Assembly: GCA_963970005.1 (NCBI GenBank)
Contig: CAXAMN010018580.1
Span: 1 to 64,000, forward strand
Reading direction: 5' to 3'
From: Durusdinium trenchii
Taxonomy: Eukaryota > Sar > Dinophyceae > Suessiales > Symbiodiniaceae
DNA length: 64,000 bases
Shown: positions 42,811 through 51,647 of the stretch, piece after piece
Numbering within the stretch: the stretch's first letter is position 1
How the letters are laid out: each line of letters opens with the position of its first letter
Notes under the pieces: generated by a model
Database searches by the model: none
What the model was told of the DNA's origin: nothing
The model's input: only the letters and a program-made list of their open reading frames with translations
Position numbers and translations under genes: made by a program

Positions 42811-43099
42811 GACTTCATTTTGCCCGGCCTGTCCGAGGCCAGCAGTGCAGGTATGGCCGCAAACCGGCCACGCAGCCTAAGCAACCTTCAGGGCCAGGGT
42901 GTGTCGCTGTGGCCAAGGTGTCGTTTCTGGGTGGCTCCCCGGCTGGGCTGCCACGTACGGTGCTAGCAGCCGAGGCCTGCTTCTTCTTTTCTAGGCTTCC
43001 GAAGGCAACGGCCCCCCTCAAACCCCTGGCCGCAAACCTGCAACGCAGCCTTGCCTGGCAAAGCTGCTGCGTGTCACTCTTTTGGCTGCTTTGTTTTTT

Positions 43100-45038
43100 C
43101 TATTTCTTCGTTTCGCGCTTGCGCTGTCCAACTTGCCAGCTGTGTTCCGGGCATGGCTTTCCCGCTGGCGTGTTGTGTCTGCTTCGAACGCGCCCAAACA
43201 ACTGCAATGACCAGACCACAGTGTGGCAAGCTGGGCATTTGTGCGGACGCTGCCGTGTCTTTGCGCTAACTGCGCCTTCTTTGACATAAAACTGGTTGCC
43301 GCGCACGGTTCGGTGATCCATCCGCCCTGTCTTCACGTTACTCGCCAAAGTTCCTTCGCAAAACGGGCAAACATAGACAAACTCCCTCGCGGCCACGTGG
43401 CCGTCTTTGACACGAAACCGGTTCCCGCACGCATGGCGGTGATCTATATGGCCTGTGCGCACACTGCTGGTCACAGACGCCTCACAAAAAGGACACGCAT
43501 ATTGGAACCTTTCCCTGGCCCTCTCACCTTTCACGTTGCTCGCGCAGTCCTTGCAGATACGTCGGTCGGCGTTGCGCGCCTTCCACGCGGCTACCTCGAA
43601 CGCACTTTCCGGCTTGGCCGTACCGCATCTGTAGCACCGCTTCTGTGCGCATTGGGGGCGCGCGTACATTGTTGCAAAGGCGTCTTCGCGCTTCCATGCC
43701 TTGCAAACTTTGCATTGCCAGGGCGTGTTGTTGGCAGCGTGGTTACGTACGCATTCTCTGCAGACCCGTGCGTCCGCGTCCCGTTTCCATTGCCCGGCGC
43801 TGTACCCGCTTTTGGGCGCTTTCGTGGCGCTCGCTGCACACCTCCTCCTCGCGGTACCGCGCGCGCAACGTTGCCCAGTCGATGCTCTCTCCGCGCCAGG
43901 CCTGCAACAGCAAAGCTCTCCCTATGCTGCGTCCTTTCTGGTAGGGCGCCGCTTCGAAGGGTCTGTATATGTGTAACCCATGTCTATCTTTCACTCGCGT
44001 CACAGCGATGTATGCGGTCAGGGGGTCTCCGCCTTCCCCGATCTGCATGTCCGTGACCACTTCCTCTGCATAAGTTTGGCCTTGCTCCGCGTGCGCCGTC
44101 GTGGCAAACCCGGGGGCCAAAGGAAATTGCCGTCGCACCACCCGCAGCAAGGGGCGCTTTCTGCCCTTGTCCAGATGCCACACTTGCCGTTGAAGCGTCA
44201 CCGGAAAGACGTTGTCCGTGGCCAGCCCCTGCGCTCGCCACTCTGACTTGGTCTGGAACCGGACAAAGATACAAGATGGGAGCTGGTTCCAAATATGCGT
44301 CGTACCCCCTGCTGCTGTGCCTGCTGCTCCTTGCCAGCTCCATCCAACAACTCTGCCGGGACATCCCTTCAGTATGCCTCTGCGGCGATCCAAGTGATCT
44401 GTTGCCGTGACAGGCATGCCGGCGCACAACGGCAACACCCCGTAAAGCCCGCCGCAGTCCTGATCGTGACGTTGCAGCCACGTGACCTTGTCTTTGCCCA
44501 GGTCCGGTTTTTCTTGCAACGCCCGGCTGGAAATTGTGTCTTTCGCAATGGCATATTTGACCTCTTGCCCGTGCTTCCGTGCCCAGTCTAGCGCCCGCAG
44601 CTTATTGACGTGGTACTTCACCGCATTCGTCGCAAACACAGCCTTTCCTTGCTCCAGGTTCCTTGGCTCGACACCGCTCATGTCTGCTTCCAGCACTCGC
44701 TTCTTCGAGGCGCGCTCTTGCTTGCGCTGCGTGCACTCGAGTCTGCGAATGCGCGCTGGGGCGACTTGGCCGTGCAGTAGCGCTTTGCACGTTGCCTTGT
44801 CGCAGTCAAGTTTCTCTCCCGACCAACTGCCCGGGACACCCGTGTCGTGCCCATGCAGGAATGCGTGGTTGTCGGCGCTTATAAGGCACCTTCCCGAAAT
44901 CTGCCGTTGCAGATTTTGGAGCCATGTGTCTTGCGCGCGCTCACATTGCTCTAGTTCCGTGATCCCGTGGACGACGCTCTTTTCTGCTGGCGAGCCCGCG
45001 GTGGACTTGAGGGATTCTAACTGCCACCGTGCCAACAC
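43100..45038 (-). pseudogene. SF1 (Pif1/RecD-like) helicase C-terminus plus zinc-knuckle array
   Basis: The - strand frame 45038-43743 encodes the C-terminal part of a superfamily 1 helicase. Clear motifs are a helicase-V-like TTAHAEQGQTYAEEVVTDMQ and a motif VI-like TAYIAVTRVKDRHGLHIYRP; WNQLPSCIFVRFQTKSEWRA and the GVLPLCAGMPVTATDHLD segment are typical of the region between. No Walker A motif lies in this frame, so the N-terminal half is absent or elsewhere. Near 43780 the frame shifts. The next frame continues through CRECVRN and CKVCKAWKRED to 43100 with many Cys pairs: CYRCGTAKPESAF, RRICKDCASN and three related fingers beginning YACPFCEASV, YVCPFCEGTL and HKCPACHTVV. The shift suggests a pseudogene. 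I recall helicase-zinc fusions of this kind as multicopy genes in Symbiodiniaceae, probably tied to mobile DNA. Confidence 0.65.
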
Positions 45039-45447
45039 CGGACCACGCCCACAGACCAGCGACCGTTCGTAAGAAGCAGTGATGTCAGCACCTGGGCTGC
45101 ATCACCGCAAGCCTCACCTGGTCAGCTCTGAGCTGCCAGGCAAGGCCCTCACAAACGGTCGCCGGTCCGCGTGCGTTGTCCTTTGTTGGCCAGATGGCCA
45201 TTGGCATCCCCAAAGTCCACCACTGCCCCTGCAGCACCCCAGCCCACCACGACCGTGCATAGTACTTGCACTCCCTAGCTTCAGCCTCCTAAGGCTAGAA
45301 CGCCCATCTTCTTTCCACAGACGGGCAACCACCGGAACTACACGAAAGCTTTTAGTTACACATGCTACACTCCTCCTGAAAAGGGGTCGGCGGCACCCTG
45401 GCGCCCTTGCAATTTGCCAAGACCTGACGGATTATTGAATTCCAAAT

Positions 45448-45479
45448 TGGCTCATGCCTTTACGTGACCGCAGCGGTCC
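45448..45479. repeat. Short repeat with GACCGC hairpin, copy 1
   Basis: GGCTCATGCCTTTACGTGAC followed by CGCAGCGGTC matches 48588-48617 exactly. The end forms a small hairpin, GACCGC/GCGGTC around A. Confidence 0.85.
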
Positions 45480-45644
45480 AAGCTGGCTCAACGCCTCAAC
45501 GTGGTCAGAGCGACCGAAATACTTTTGAGGTTCGTTGGAACCTGTCGCGAGCTTAGTCCCCCCCCTTCCCCTTCCCTACCCCTTTCTTTCTTTGCTTTTT
45601 TGGTTTTCCTGAATGGAATACTCAAGATCGCCCCTTTCCTTCTT

Positions 45645-45870
45645 TGGTGTGTCCCTGGACGATTGTTCGTAGCTGGGAACACCTGCCCTTTTCTTTCTCT
45701 CCTATCCCTTTCTCTCCCTCTCTCTTTCTTTCTTTCTTTCTTTCTTTCTTTCCTCTCTTCACCTTCCTTCCTCCTTGAGTGTCCCTGGATGCTTTTGTTA
45801 GCTGGGAACCCTTCTCCTCTCTTCCTTTGGTGTGTCCTTGGACGCATGCGTCGTAGCTGGGAACACCTTC
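45645..45870. repeat. Three hairpin repeats in pyrimidine-rich sequence
   Basis: GTGTGTCCCTGGACGATTGT..., GTGTCCCTGGATGC... and GTGTGTCCTTGGACGCATGC... start near 45649, 45779 and 45831; each continues to TAGCTGGGAAC(A)CC. GGTGT pairs with ACACC in copies 1 and 3. The inner hairpin is ACGA/TCGT in copy 1 and GACGC/GCGTC in copy 3. CT-rich tracts lie between the copies. Confidence 0.8.
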
Positions 45871-46044
45871 CTTTCTTCTCTTTCCTTTTTCTCGTCTCTC
45901 CCTACCCCTCCCTCCTGTCGGGACCTTAGCTTGGGACGCTACTAGGGGCTCCTGGCCTTCCTACTAGGTGCTAGGATGCTACTTTGACACTACTAGAGGT
46001 TCCTGGCCTTACTACTACTTGTCCGCGCCTTCAATACGCCTTGT

Positions 46045-46180
46045 GTGTGTGTCCAGCCCTGTTTCGAAGGGTTAATTCACTGGCAGGGGGGATCAGGCTT
46101 CCAGTGACTAACCTGATCCAACGAAGCTGGGTCACTGGAAGGGAAGTGGTTGAGGACGCTCAACCATGTACCTGCTGAGC
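46045..46180 (+). ncRNA. Structured pseudoknot-like module, copy A1
   Basis: Closing stem: GCAGG (46083-46087) with CCTGC (46171-46175). Stem b: GATCAGG/CCTGATC (46091-46097 with 46112-46118). The b loop, CTTCCAGTGAC (46098-46108), is fully complementary to GTCACTGGAAG (46131-46141). The joint includes CAACGAAG. Hairpin d: GGTTGAG/CTCAACC around GACG (46148-46165). The 3' strand ATGTACCTGCT follows. Upstream is the GTGTGTGTG leader and a CCCT/AGGG mini-hairpin. Confidence 0.6.
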
Positions 46181-46410
46181 TTTTCACAAGCTGTCACTCC
46201 ACTCTTTCTTTTTTGCTGCCATAGTGGTTTTCATGCTACTCCCCACAAACCCATTCTTCCACTGCAGATGTGCAGCCGCGCTGATCGTTGAGCAGTCTTG
46301 CATAAACATTGTTAAACAATACAATTGCGCCGACTCTTTCACCTTTCCGTCCCATCACCATTTCTCTGGAAATTGAGTTAGTTAACTGAAAACCAACGTC
46401 GAAGTGTGAG
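46045..46410. repeat. Direct duplication, copy 1
   Basis: This 366-bp block is repeated at 47142-47500 with only a few changes. It comprises the structured module, a Py-rich tract, GCTGATCGTTGAGCAGTCTT and an end with TTAACTGAAAACCAACGTC. The ORF-like frames inside are not protein-like. Confidence 0.95.
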
Positions 46411-46479
46411 CCGCTCAGCCGTCCCACGTGGGTGCTGGGTGTGATCCTCCGCAAGGAGGCGCTGTACTCATTCCGGAAT

Positions 46480-47140
46480 TCATTTCACTGACTCGTCGTT
46501 TTCCTCATTGACTTTTCCTCACCGCTCCTTCTCCACCCTGAATTCACTGCTCATGCAGCCGTCGGGCTAAAAAACGAATTCGCCAGCCGCCGGGCTTAAA
46601 AACGGCTTTTTTCCTTCCCCCCCCCACTTGAGGCAGGTCTCCCGACCCCCCCCCACTGCGTTCTACTCCCTACCTAATTAGGGTAACATAGGGAAATGGT
46701 ACTCGACACACTTGTGTGTCGGTGCCTTTCCCTCTGTTGTCCCTTTTCTAGTCTACTCTACCCGGGCGGTTTAAGACTAAAGTCCCGCTCCCTAACTATT
46801 GCACTGTAATTCGTCTCGGCTAAGTAGTCAGTAATCCTAGAGTGCTAGGTGTTCAATCACACACATGTACACACACACATGGACATACACCCCCTCCCTG
46901 CCCCCCTTTTCTTTCTTGCGCTTTCCGTCGTTTGTTGGGCTTTCTCTCAGGCTTTTTAGGTGGCTCTTGAGGCTCGTTTCCCTACCCCAGTCAAGGGCTA
47001 AGTATTCACTTTTCTTTTTTCTACACCTATCTTGCTCTCTTGCCCTCTTAGCGCTGCTCTTTCTGTCTTTCTTTCTTTCGTTTCTAAGGCTTTTTAGGTA
47101 TCTATTCAGGTTTCTCACACGAGCGCCGCCAAGCGGCACC
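46480..47140. other. No gene; C-rich and CT-rich tracts
   Basis: The stretch has a short tandem repeat (CAGCCGTCGGGCTAAAAAAC and a GCCGGGCTTAAAAACGG variant near 46557-46602), two C runs and CTTTCTTTC-type tracts. Frames on either strand follow the CT tracts and are not genes. Confidence 0.6.
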
Positions 47141-47276
47141 GTGTGTGTGTCCAGCCCTGTTTCGAAGGGTTAATTCACTGGCAGGGGGATCAGGCTTCCA
47201 GTGACTAACCTGATCCAACGAAGCTGGGTCACTGGAAGGGAAGTGGTTGAGGACGCTCAACCATGTACCTGCTGAG
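47141..47276 (+). ncRNA. Structured pseudoknot-like module, copy A2
   Basis: This is nearly identical to copy A1: GCAGG at 47181 pairs with CCTGC at 47268, with the same stem b, loop complement and GACG-capped hairpin. It brings no independent covariation but shows that the module duplicated with its flank. Confidence 0.6.
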
Positions 47277-47500
47277 CTTTTCACAAGCTGTCACTCCACT
47301 CTTTCTTTTTTGCTGCCATAGTGGTTTTCACGCTACTCCCCACAAACCCATTCTTCCACTGCAGATGTGCAGCCGCGCTGATCGTTGAGCAGTCTTGCAT
47401 AAACATTGTTAAACAATACAATTGCGCCGACTCTTTCACCTTTCCGTTCCATCACCATTTCTCTGGAAATTGAGTTAACTGAAAACCAATGTCGAAGTGT
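47142..47500. repeat. Direct duplication, copy 2
   Basis: Second copy of the block at 46045-46410. After its end the sequence runs into another leader and mini-hairpin (ACCCCTTGTAGTCACAGGG, about 47500) that lacks the rest of the structured module. Confidence 0.95.
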
Positions 47501-47995
47501 GTACCCCTTGTAGTCACAGGGATTCTTTTGAAGTTTGATGGAATGACACTCACAAATCTTGAAGTGTACCACGTTGTTGCAGTTTAAAGGAATGACACGC
47601 GCAAATCTTGAAGTGTTTCATAATGTTGCAGTGCAACCTTTGGAGTCACAATCCGTTTTTTTTGGTGGGTTTTGTTGCTGTTTTTTTTTGCTGCCTTGTG
47701 TCTTGCGGGCCCTCTAACCTATTGCGCAGGCCTCCAACCTTGTCGCTATGGCCTCTTTCTATTTGCGGTGCCCTTCTAGTAGTTTATATGCCGGTTGCCC
47801 TTAGGGCCGGCGCGTCCACTCTGCTCGACTGGATGCATTCCTATCCAGTCTGCAGAGTTGGGGCGGGCACAGATGCTTGCTGCTGCTTGCTGTTGCTTGC
47901 TGTTAACTCGGTACTTTGGCCTCCAAACTTAGGTTCCAACTTCTAGCGATTGCCTCCGCTTTAACTTTAACTTGCCTTGTTTCTTAAGGTTTTTT

Positions 47996-48054
47996 ACTTA
48001 GGCCGGCGTGTGGCGCCGCTGTCAAGTCCGTACGCATATCCATAAGTGTGTGCG
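47996..48054. repeat. ACTTAGGC(C/T)GGCGTGTGGC block, copy 1
   Basis: The block reads ACTTAGGCCGGCGTGTGGC, then AAGTCCGTACGCATATCC and ATAAGTGTGTGCG. It runs directly into structured module B. Related blocks lie at 48397-48452 and 50761-50820. Confidence 0.85.
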
Positions 48055-48200
48055 TCCCCTCTGGAGTCACGAGGTTCCTTTTGGAATGTTTCTTTGATTA
48101 ACAGCAGGGGAGTGGAGCAGGCCTGCAGAGCTCCACTTAACAAAGCTCCCTGCAGTGTCCTGAGGATATCACTGGAGACGTCCAGTGACGTACCTGCTCG
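48044..48200 (+). ncRNA. Structured pseudoknot-like module, copy B
   Basis: Mini-hairpin CCTC/GAGG around a GGAGTCAC loop. Closing stem AGCAGG/CCTGCT (GCAGG 48104-48108, CCTGC 48193-48197). Stem b: AGTGGAG/CTCCACT (48111-48117 with 48131-48137). The b loop (CAGGCCTGCAGAG) pairs in three short pieces, GAG/CTC, CTGCA/TGCAG and CAGG/CCTG, with 48146-48161. Joint: TAACAAAG. Hairpin d: TCACTGGA/TCCAGTGA around GACG (48169-48188). 3' strand: CGTACCTGCT. All stems differ in sequence from copies A and C. Confidence 0.6.
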
Positions 48201-48396
48201 TTCTGACCTGAAAATTCCCAATGGTCCCTGCTTTTATAACTACAACAAGATTCTGGCCTTTGCAACGGTTCTTCATCCCCAGACTCTGCGCGTTCCGTCG
48301 TCCTTGTCGATATATCGCTTCGGGGTTGGGCAATTTGGATCCTTGGAATTTTGGAAGTTTGATAACTTCTACTCACCCTGGTTTCTTCGGCTTTTG

Positions 48397-48452
48397 CTTA
48401 GGCTGGCGCGTGGCAAACCGCAACCAAATCAGCATGCATTTCTATAAGTGCG
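48397..48452. repeat. ACTTAGGC(C/T)GGCGTGTGGC block, copy 2
   Basis: GCTTAGGCTGGCGCGTGGC, AAACCGCAACCAAATCAG and CATTTCTATAAGTGCG correspond to the blocks at 47996 and 50761. Here it leads into a different cluster of hairpins. Confidence 0.85.
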
Positions 48453-48545
48453 TCTCTCCTAGCGAGAGCCCAGGGTGACCGTTGACCCTGCAGAGTGGCC
48501 CCTGTGGACCCGTCGAACGGGTAAGCAGTCCGCAGCGGACAAAGT
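48453..48545. repeat. Cluster of small hairpins
   Basis: Three perfect short hairpins follow one another: CAGGGT/ACCCTG near 48471-48491, ACCCGT/ACGGGT around CGA near 48507-48522, and GTCCGC/GCGGAC around A at 48528-48540. This may be a decayed or different structured module following the shared block. Confidence 0.55.
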
Positions 48546-48587
48546 AGGCCAAAGTGATTTCCAAGACTTGCTGAACACTCCAAGCTG

Positions 48588-48617
48588 GCTCATGCCTTTA
48601 CGTGACCGCAGCGGTCT
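48588..48617. repeat. Short repeat with GACCGC hairpin, copy 2
   Basis: Matches 45448-45477 exactly. Confidence 0.85.
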
Positions 48618-48698
48618 AAGCAGACAGCCATTTTGGCACGGCGTACGTGGCCGCAATGTTGTTCAAGACTCGTTGGAGTCTGCCGGAGCCTTAGTGTG

Positions 48699-48911
48699 AT
48701 GAGTTCTCTCCGGATCTTATTGAATGCGCAATACTATGATGCGGTCCACAATACTCGAGATACAATGGGTGTCCCGCTGTCATCTCAGCGAGATCTTTGG
48801 CTCGGCGGCCATTTTGCTGCCGGGTTACAGCTACCATCTAAGAGCAAGACGGAAAATGCGAGCGACCTTTTTAGTCGTAGTTTTGGGGACGTTTGCTTTG
48901 CTACTTTGTAA
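48699..48911 (+). CDS. Small ORF, unknown
   Basis: ATG at 48699 gives 70 residues: SSLRILLNAQYYDAVHNTRD, TMGVPLSSQRDLWLGGHFAA and a polar end. It looks like protein but has no recognised domain. It may be the first part of a broken protein spread over 48.7-50.4 kb. Confidence 0.3.
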   Translation: MSSLRILLNAQYYDAVHNTRDTMGVPLSSQRDLWLGGHFAAGLQLPSKSKTENASDLFSRSFGDVCFATL

Positions 48912-49053
48912 CGTATGTTCATAGTTGTTCAGTTTTCCATGTTTGAGGCTCCCAGCATTGAATTTTCTCCTAGCCCTAGTTCTTACTTGCCTCGATCTTT
49001 GTTGGCGTGCTTCCATGGACCTTTCAACGCCTACCATATAGCCTTTCAAGTGA

Positions 49054-49266
49054 TTCACGCTCTCGTTCCTTGGCATACCAACCTCAGTCTGCCACTTGGT
49101 CGTGAAGGTGTCGTTGCCTCCCAGTCTTCCTCGCGTCGACAACCAGTACAACCAGGACTACGTCGACCGTTTGCACCCATACAACATGGCCGCCTCCCCC
49201 CTGCACCACTGGTTCTATCGTAGTTGGTTCCACTCCTTTCGCGTATGGTACACTCAAGGATTCTGA
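49054..49266 (+). other. Coding trace, unknown
   Basis: A frame without a good start reads LPRVDNQYNQDYVDRLHPYN, MAASPLHHWFYRSWFHSFRV and WYTQGF before TGA. Its aromatic-rich composition looks like true protein. It overlaps the next ORF by about 20 bases in a different frame. Confidence 0.35.
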
Positions 49267-49625
49267 TAGGTCGTGAGGGTGTGAACCAAGCCATCGATGA
49301 GATGATGCTGCCTCTCAGGAGTCAAGTTGCGAAGCTCAGAATTTCCGGAAATGTCGAGGTCCAGGAATCGTTGGACCACACCTTGCACCAAGAGGTCCAG
49401 TCGTTCAGATTCCAAAGATTCAACTGCCTGCCGTTTGACACCACGAATCTAAAGGGGCTCGCTGTTCCTGGGCAAGGATTCGTTGTTCCTGTTCATGTAC
49501 GGCAGCTTCCCAGCGATCACAAGCTTCCCAAATGGGAAGACTGGGCTGTGCCCCCCAGACAAACTGCCGGCGCCCAATACACTTCCTCCTCCGTACTATA
49601 TAGCACCACCGCGAATCACACTTGA
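49245..49625 (+). CDS. Unknown 126-residue ORF
   Basis: ATG at 49245 begins MVHSRILIGREGVNQAIDEM, followed by LRSQVAKLRISGNVEVQESL, FRFQRFNCLPFDTTNLKGLA, VPGQGFVVPVHVRQLPSDHK and a tail ending SSSVLYSTTANHT. A LGREGV-like word also occurs just upstream in another frame, near 49100. No domain is recognised. It belongs to the same stretch of broken coding sequence as the ORFs on either side. Confidence 0.4.
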   Translation: MVHSRILIGREGVNQAIDEMMLPLRSQVAKLRISGNVEVQESLDHTLHQEVQSFRFQRFNCLPFDTTNLKGLAVPGQGFVVPVHVRQLPSDHKLPKWEDWAVPPRQTAGAQYTSSSVLYSTTANHT

Positions 49626-49750
49626 GTTCCGAATGTATCCAACATTGGAGGCCGTACGCGCCTCCTCCATGTCTCTTCATTAGTCTCTAATTTCTCACTG
49701 TACCACTCTGCGGCGCCGCGGATGCCACGTTTTTCATTGCGTGTTTTGAT

Positions 49751-50375
49751 TTGTCGATACTTCCACCCCACACCGACTTGACCCACCTTCCCCTCCGCCC
49801 GCAGCTATCTTGGCTTCAGTTTGTCCCTCAATTCGCCACGAAGCCTTTGGATTTTCTCTCCACTGAACCATTGACTCAAACTATTCCCACAGAGTGGAAT
49901 GAAATTCGACGTCCCTTTGAGACTCTGGGTCAAGTACCCAACTTGCTCACCGTTCGTTTCGAACTTGACATCAACCTCCTGGTCCATCAGCCCCTGAACT
50001 ATCTCACCGTGACTTTGACCGCAGCTCAGATTGAAGACAAGGAGTGCACGGTCGATGATCTCAAGGATGTCATCTTTTCTCGCCTCGGCCACAATCGCGC
50101 ATCCTTTTGGATGGCCCTGCCCTCATCCGGAGACTCATGGGTCTGGGAGGTGCCCTACACCTATACTTTGGAGACTTGGTGCTCTATTACGTGAACTCGA
50201 GACGCCCGTCCCATCATGAATTCTCACGTGAGGACACGCCTTTTCCATACCGTCCCCTGGCCTATATTGCTCCCCGTCTTCACGATGACGCCATTGGCCA
50301 ACTCCGTCTACCCTTGACCGCCTACCAGACCTTTAGGTTCAATTTTCACCAAACCTTACCCTCGTCCGGAGCTTA
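49751..50375 (+). pseudogene. Unknown beta-rich protein, one frameshift
   Basis: One frame to about 50110 reads LSWLQFVPQFATKPLDFLST, PNLLTVRFELDINLLVHQPL, NYLTVTLTAAQIEDKECTVD and DLKDVIFSRLGHNRA. From about 50110 another frame continues ALIRRLMGLGGALHLYFGDL, VLYYVNSRRPSHHEF, PLAYIAPRLHDDAIGQLRLP and ends with TAA at 50373-50375. The two together look like one protein of about 200 residues with a single frameshift. An acceptor-like CCCTCCGCCCGCAG precedes 49804, so an intron may lie upstream. Structured module C begins 26 bases after the stop. No family was recognised. Confidence 0.45.
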
Positions 50376-50401
50376 ATTGAAAACCCTCGGGGAGGCGAGT
50401 G

Positions 50402-50550
50402 TGTGTGTGTACTGTGTAACCTTTGGAGTCACTTGTTTCTTCGGTCAGCAGGGGGTGCCAGGGATGCACACTGGACTGGCACCAACGAAGACGCCAGTGT
50501 TGCATCTGTGAAATCAATCCGGGACGCCGGATTGACGTACCTGCTTGGAG
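50402..50550 (+). ncRNA. Structured pseudoknot-like module, copy C
   Basis: Closing stem AGCAGG/CCTGCT (GCAGG 50447-50451, CCTGC 50539-50543). Stem b: GTGCCAG/CTGGCAC (50454-50460 with 50475-50481). The b loop, GATGCACACTGG (50462-50473), is complementary to CCAGTGTTGCATC (50493-50505) with one bulged base. Joint: CAACGAAG (50482-50489). Hairpin d: AATCCGG/CCGGATT around GACG (50515-50532). 3' strand: GACGTACCTGCT. This is the cleanest copy. Confidence 0.65.
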
Positions 50551-50760
50551 AGAACCCTACTTAATGGACAAGCTGTTCCACTTCTGTGTGTTGCAGTAAG
50601 CAGTAAGCGTGTATAATGAAGCGGTGATTCACCTTGGATCTTTGGGCCTTTTGAGCTCCGCAGACCAGCACGATCCGTCGTCACCCTGTCGCCGCCGCTG
50701 GCTTTCGTGGTTTTAGGTTTTGGAGGCCTTTAACTTACTACCTGGAACCTTAGGCGGTTT

Positions 50761-50820
50761 ACTTAGGCTGGCGTGTGGCAAACCGCAACCAAATCCGTAC
50801 GCATTTCTATAAGTGTGCGC
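50761..50820. repeat. ACTTAGGC(C/T)GGCGTGTGGC block, copy 3
   Basis: ACTTAGGCTGGCGTGTGGC, AAACCGCAACCAAATCC, GTACGCATTTCTATAAGTG and TGCG match the blocks at 47996 and 48397. It follows structured module C by about 220 bp. Confidence 0.88.
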
Positions 50821-51647
50821 ACGCGCAAAGTTTAGCGGTAGGAGACTTTGGCGCCGCTCGCTCTCGACGCTACGACCGTTGCGAGGCTATTTTTGGCACC
50901 TAGGTGGGGGCGCCAATAATGTTGACTGGAAAAGGAAACTTTAAGGAGCAGGTGGACTCAGGATGCTCTCAATTTCAGAAGAACTGAGTTGACAACTTTT
51001 GGATCCTTTTGGCGCTACAGTTGCCAAAAATGATGTAAACAGTAACCGCTGACGGTCTCTGGCGATCGAGGTTCCCTGACCATTGTGGCAATATATGAGG
51101 GAGGGCATGTGTGACTGAGGAACCCCCCCAACCACGACCGGCCGACTCCAAGCTTTCCAAGATATTCAGAAGCCAGGCCCCCGTGCCGGAAAACTACTGA
51201 CCCCCAATTTGCCAATGAAAGAAAAAGAAAAAGGGAAAAAAGGGGGCGCCCCCAGCTACGAAAGAGAGCCTGGTCTGATTGGTTCAGCAAGGGTAATCAC
51301 AGCAAATACCCATCAGGACGTCACCCCACACGTCACCAAAGAAGGAACGTCGACCGCAAACTCTGTCTAGCCCTGCTGCAAAAAGAACAACCTGCGACTC
51401 TCTGGGGAGGCCAGACCAGCCAAATTAGCAAATATTTTCCATAAATTTTCACAAGAAAAACACCCTCATTCCACACCACATGGCGCAAGTATAGCTAATT
51501 TTTTCTGGTAGGTCGGGAAAAGCGGCGCTTGCAGGAAACAAAGGCCCCTGTTCCTCCACTTGGCCGGAAGTCGGAAGGGCACCAAATTATCAAGCCAAGT
51601 GGACTTCGTGTTCGGTGACTAGATCCCAAAAACCTTTTTTGTAAATA

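Noticed and set aside
45488-45847. Lys/Arg/Glu-rich - strand ORF
   Set aside because: It is the complement of CTTT/CTTC tracts and has no other support.
46045-46185. Structured module read as a U1-like snRNA (GGCAGGGG.GAT...) or as an HDV-like ribozyme
   Set aside because: The helix order does not match either: there is no U1 5' end or Sm site, and the nesting needed for HDV (P1, P2, P3, P1', P4, P2') is absent.
48603-48620. AGCCATTTTGGC, a 12-base match to the dinoflagellate spliced-leader sequence as I remember it
   Set aside because: The rest of the 22-nt leader does not match on either side, and no splice donor follows in the expected place.
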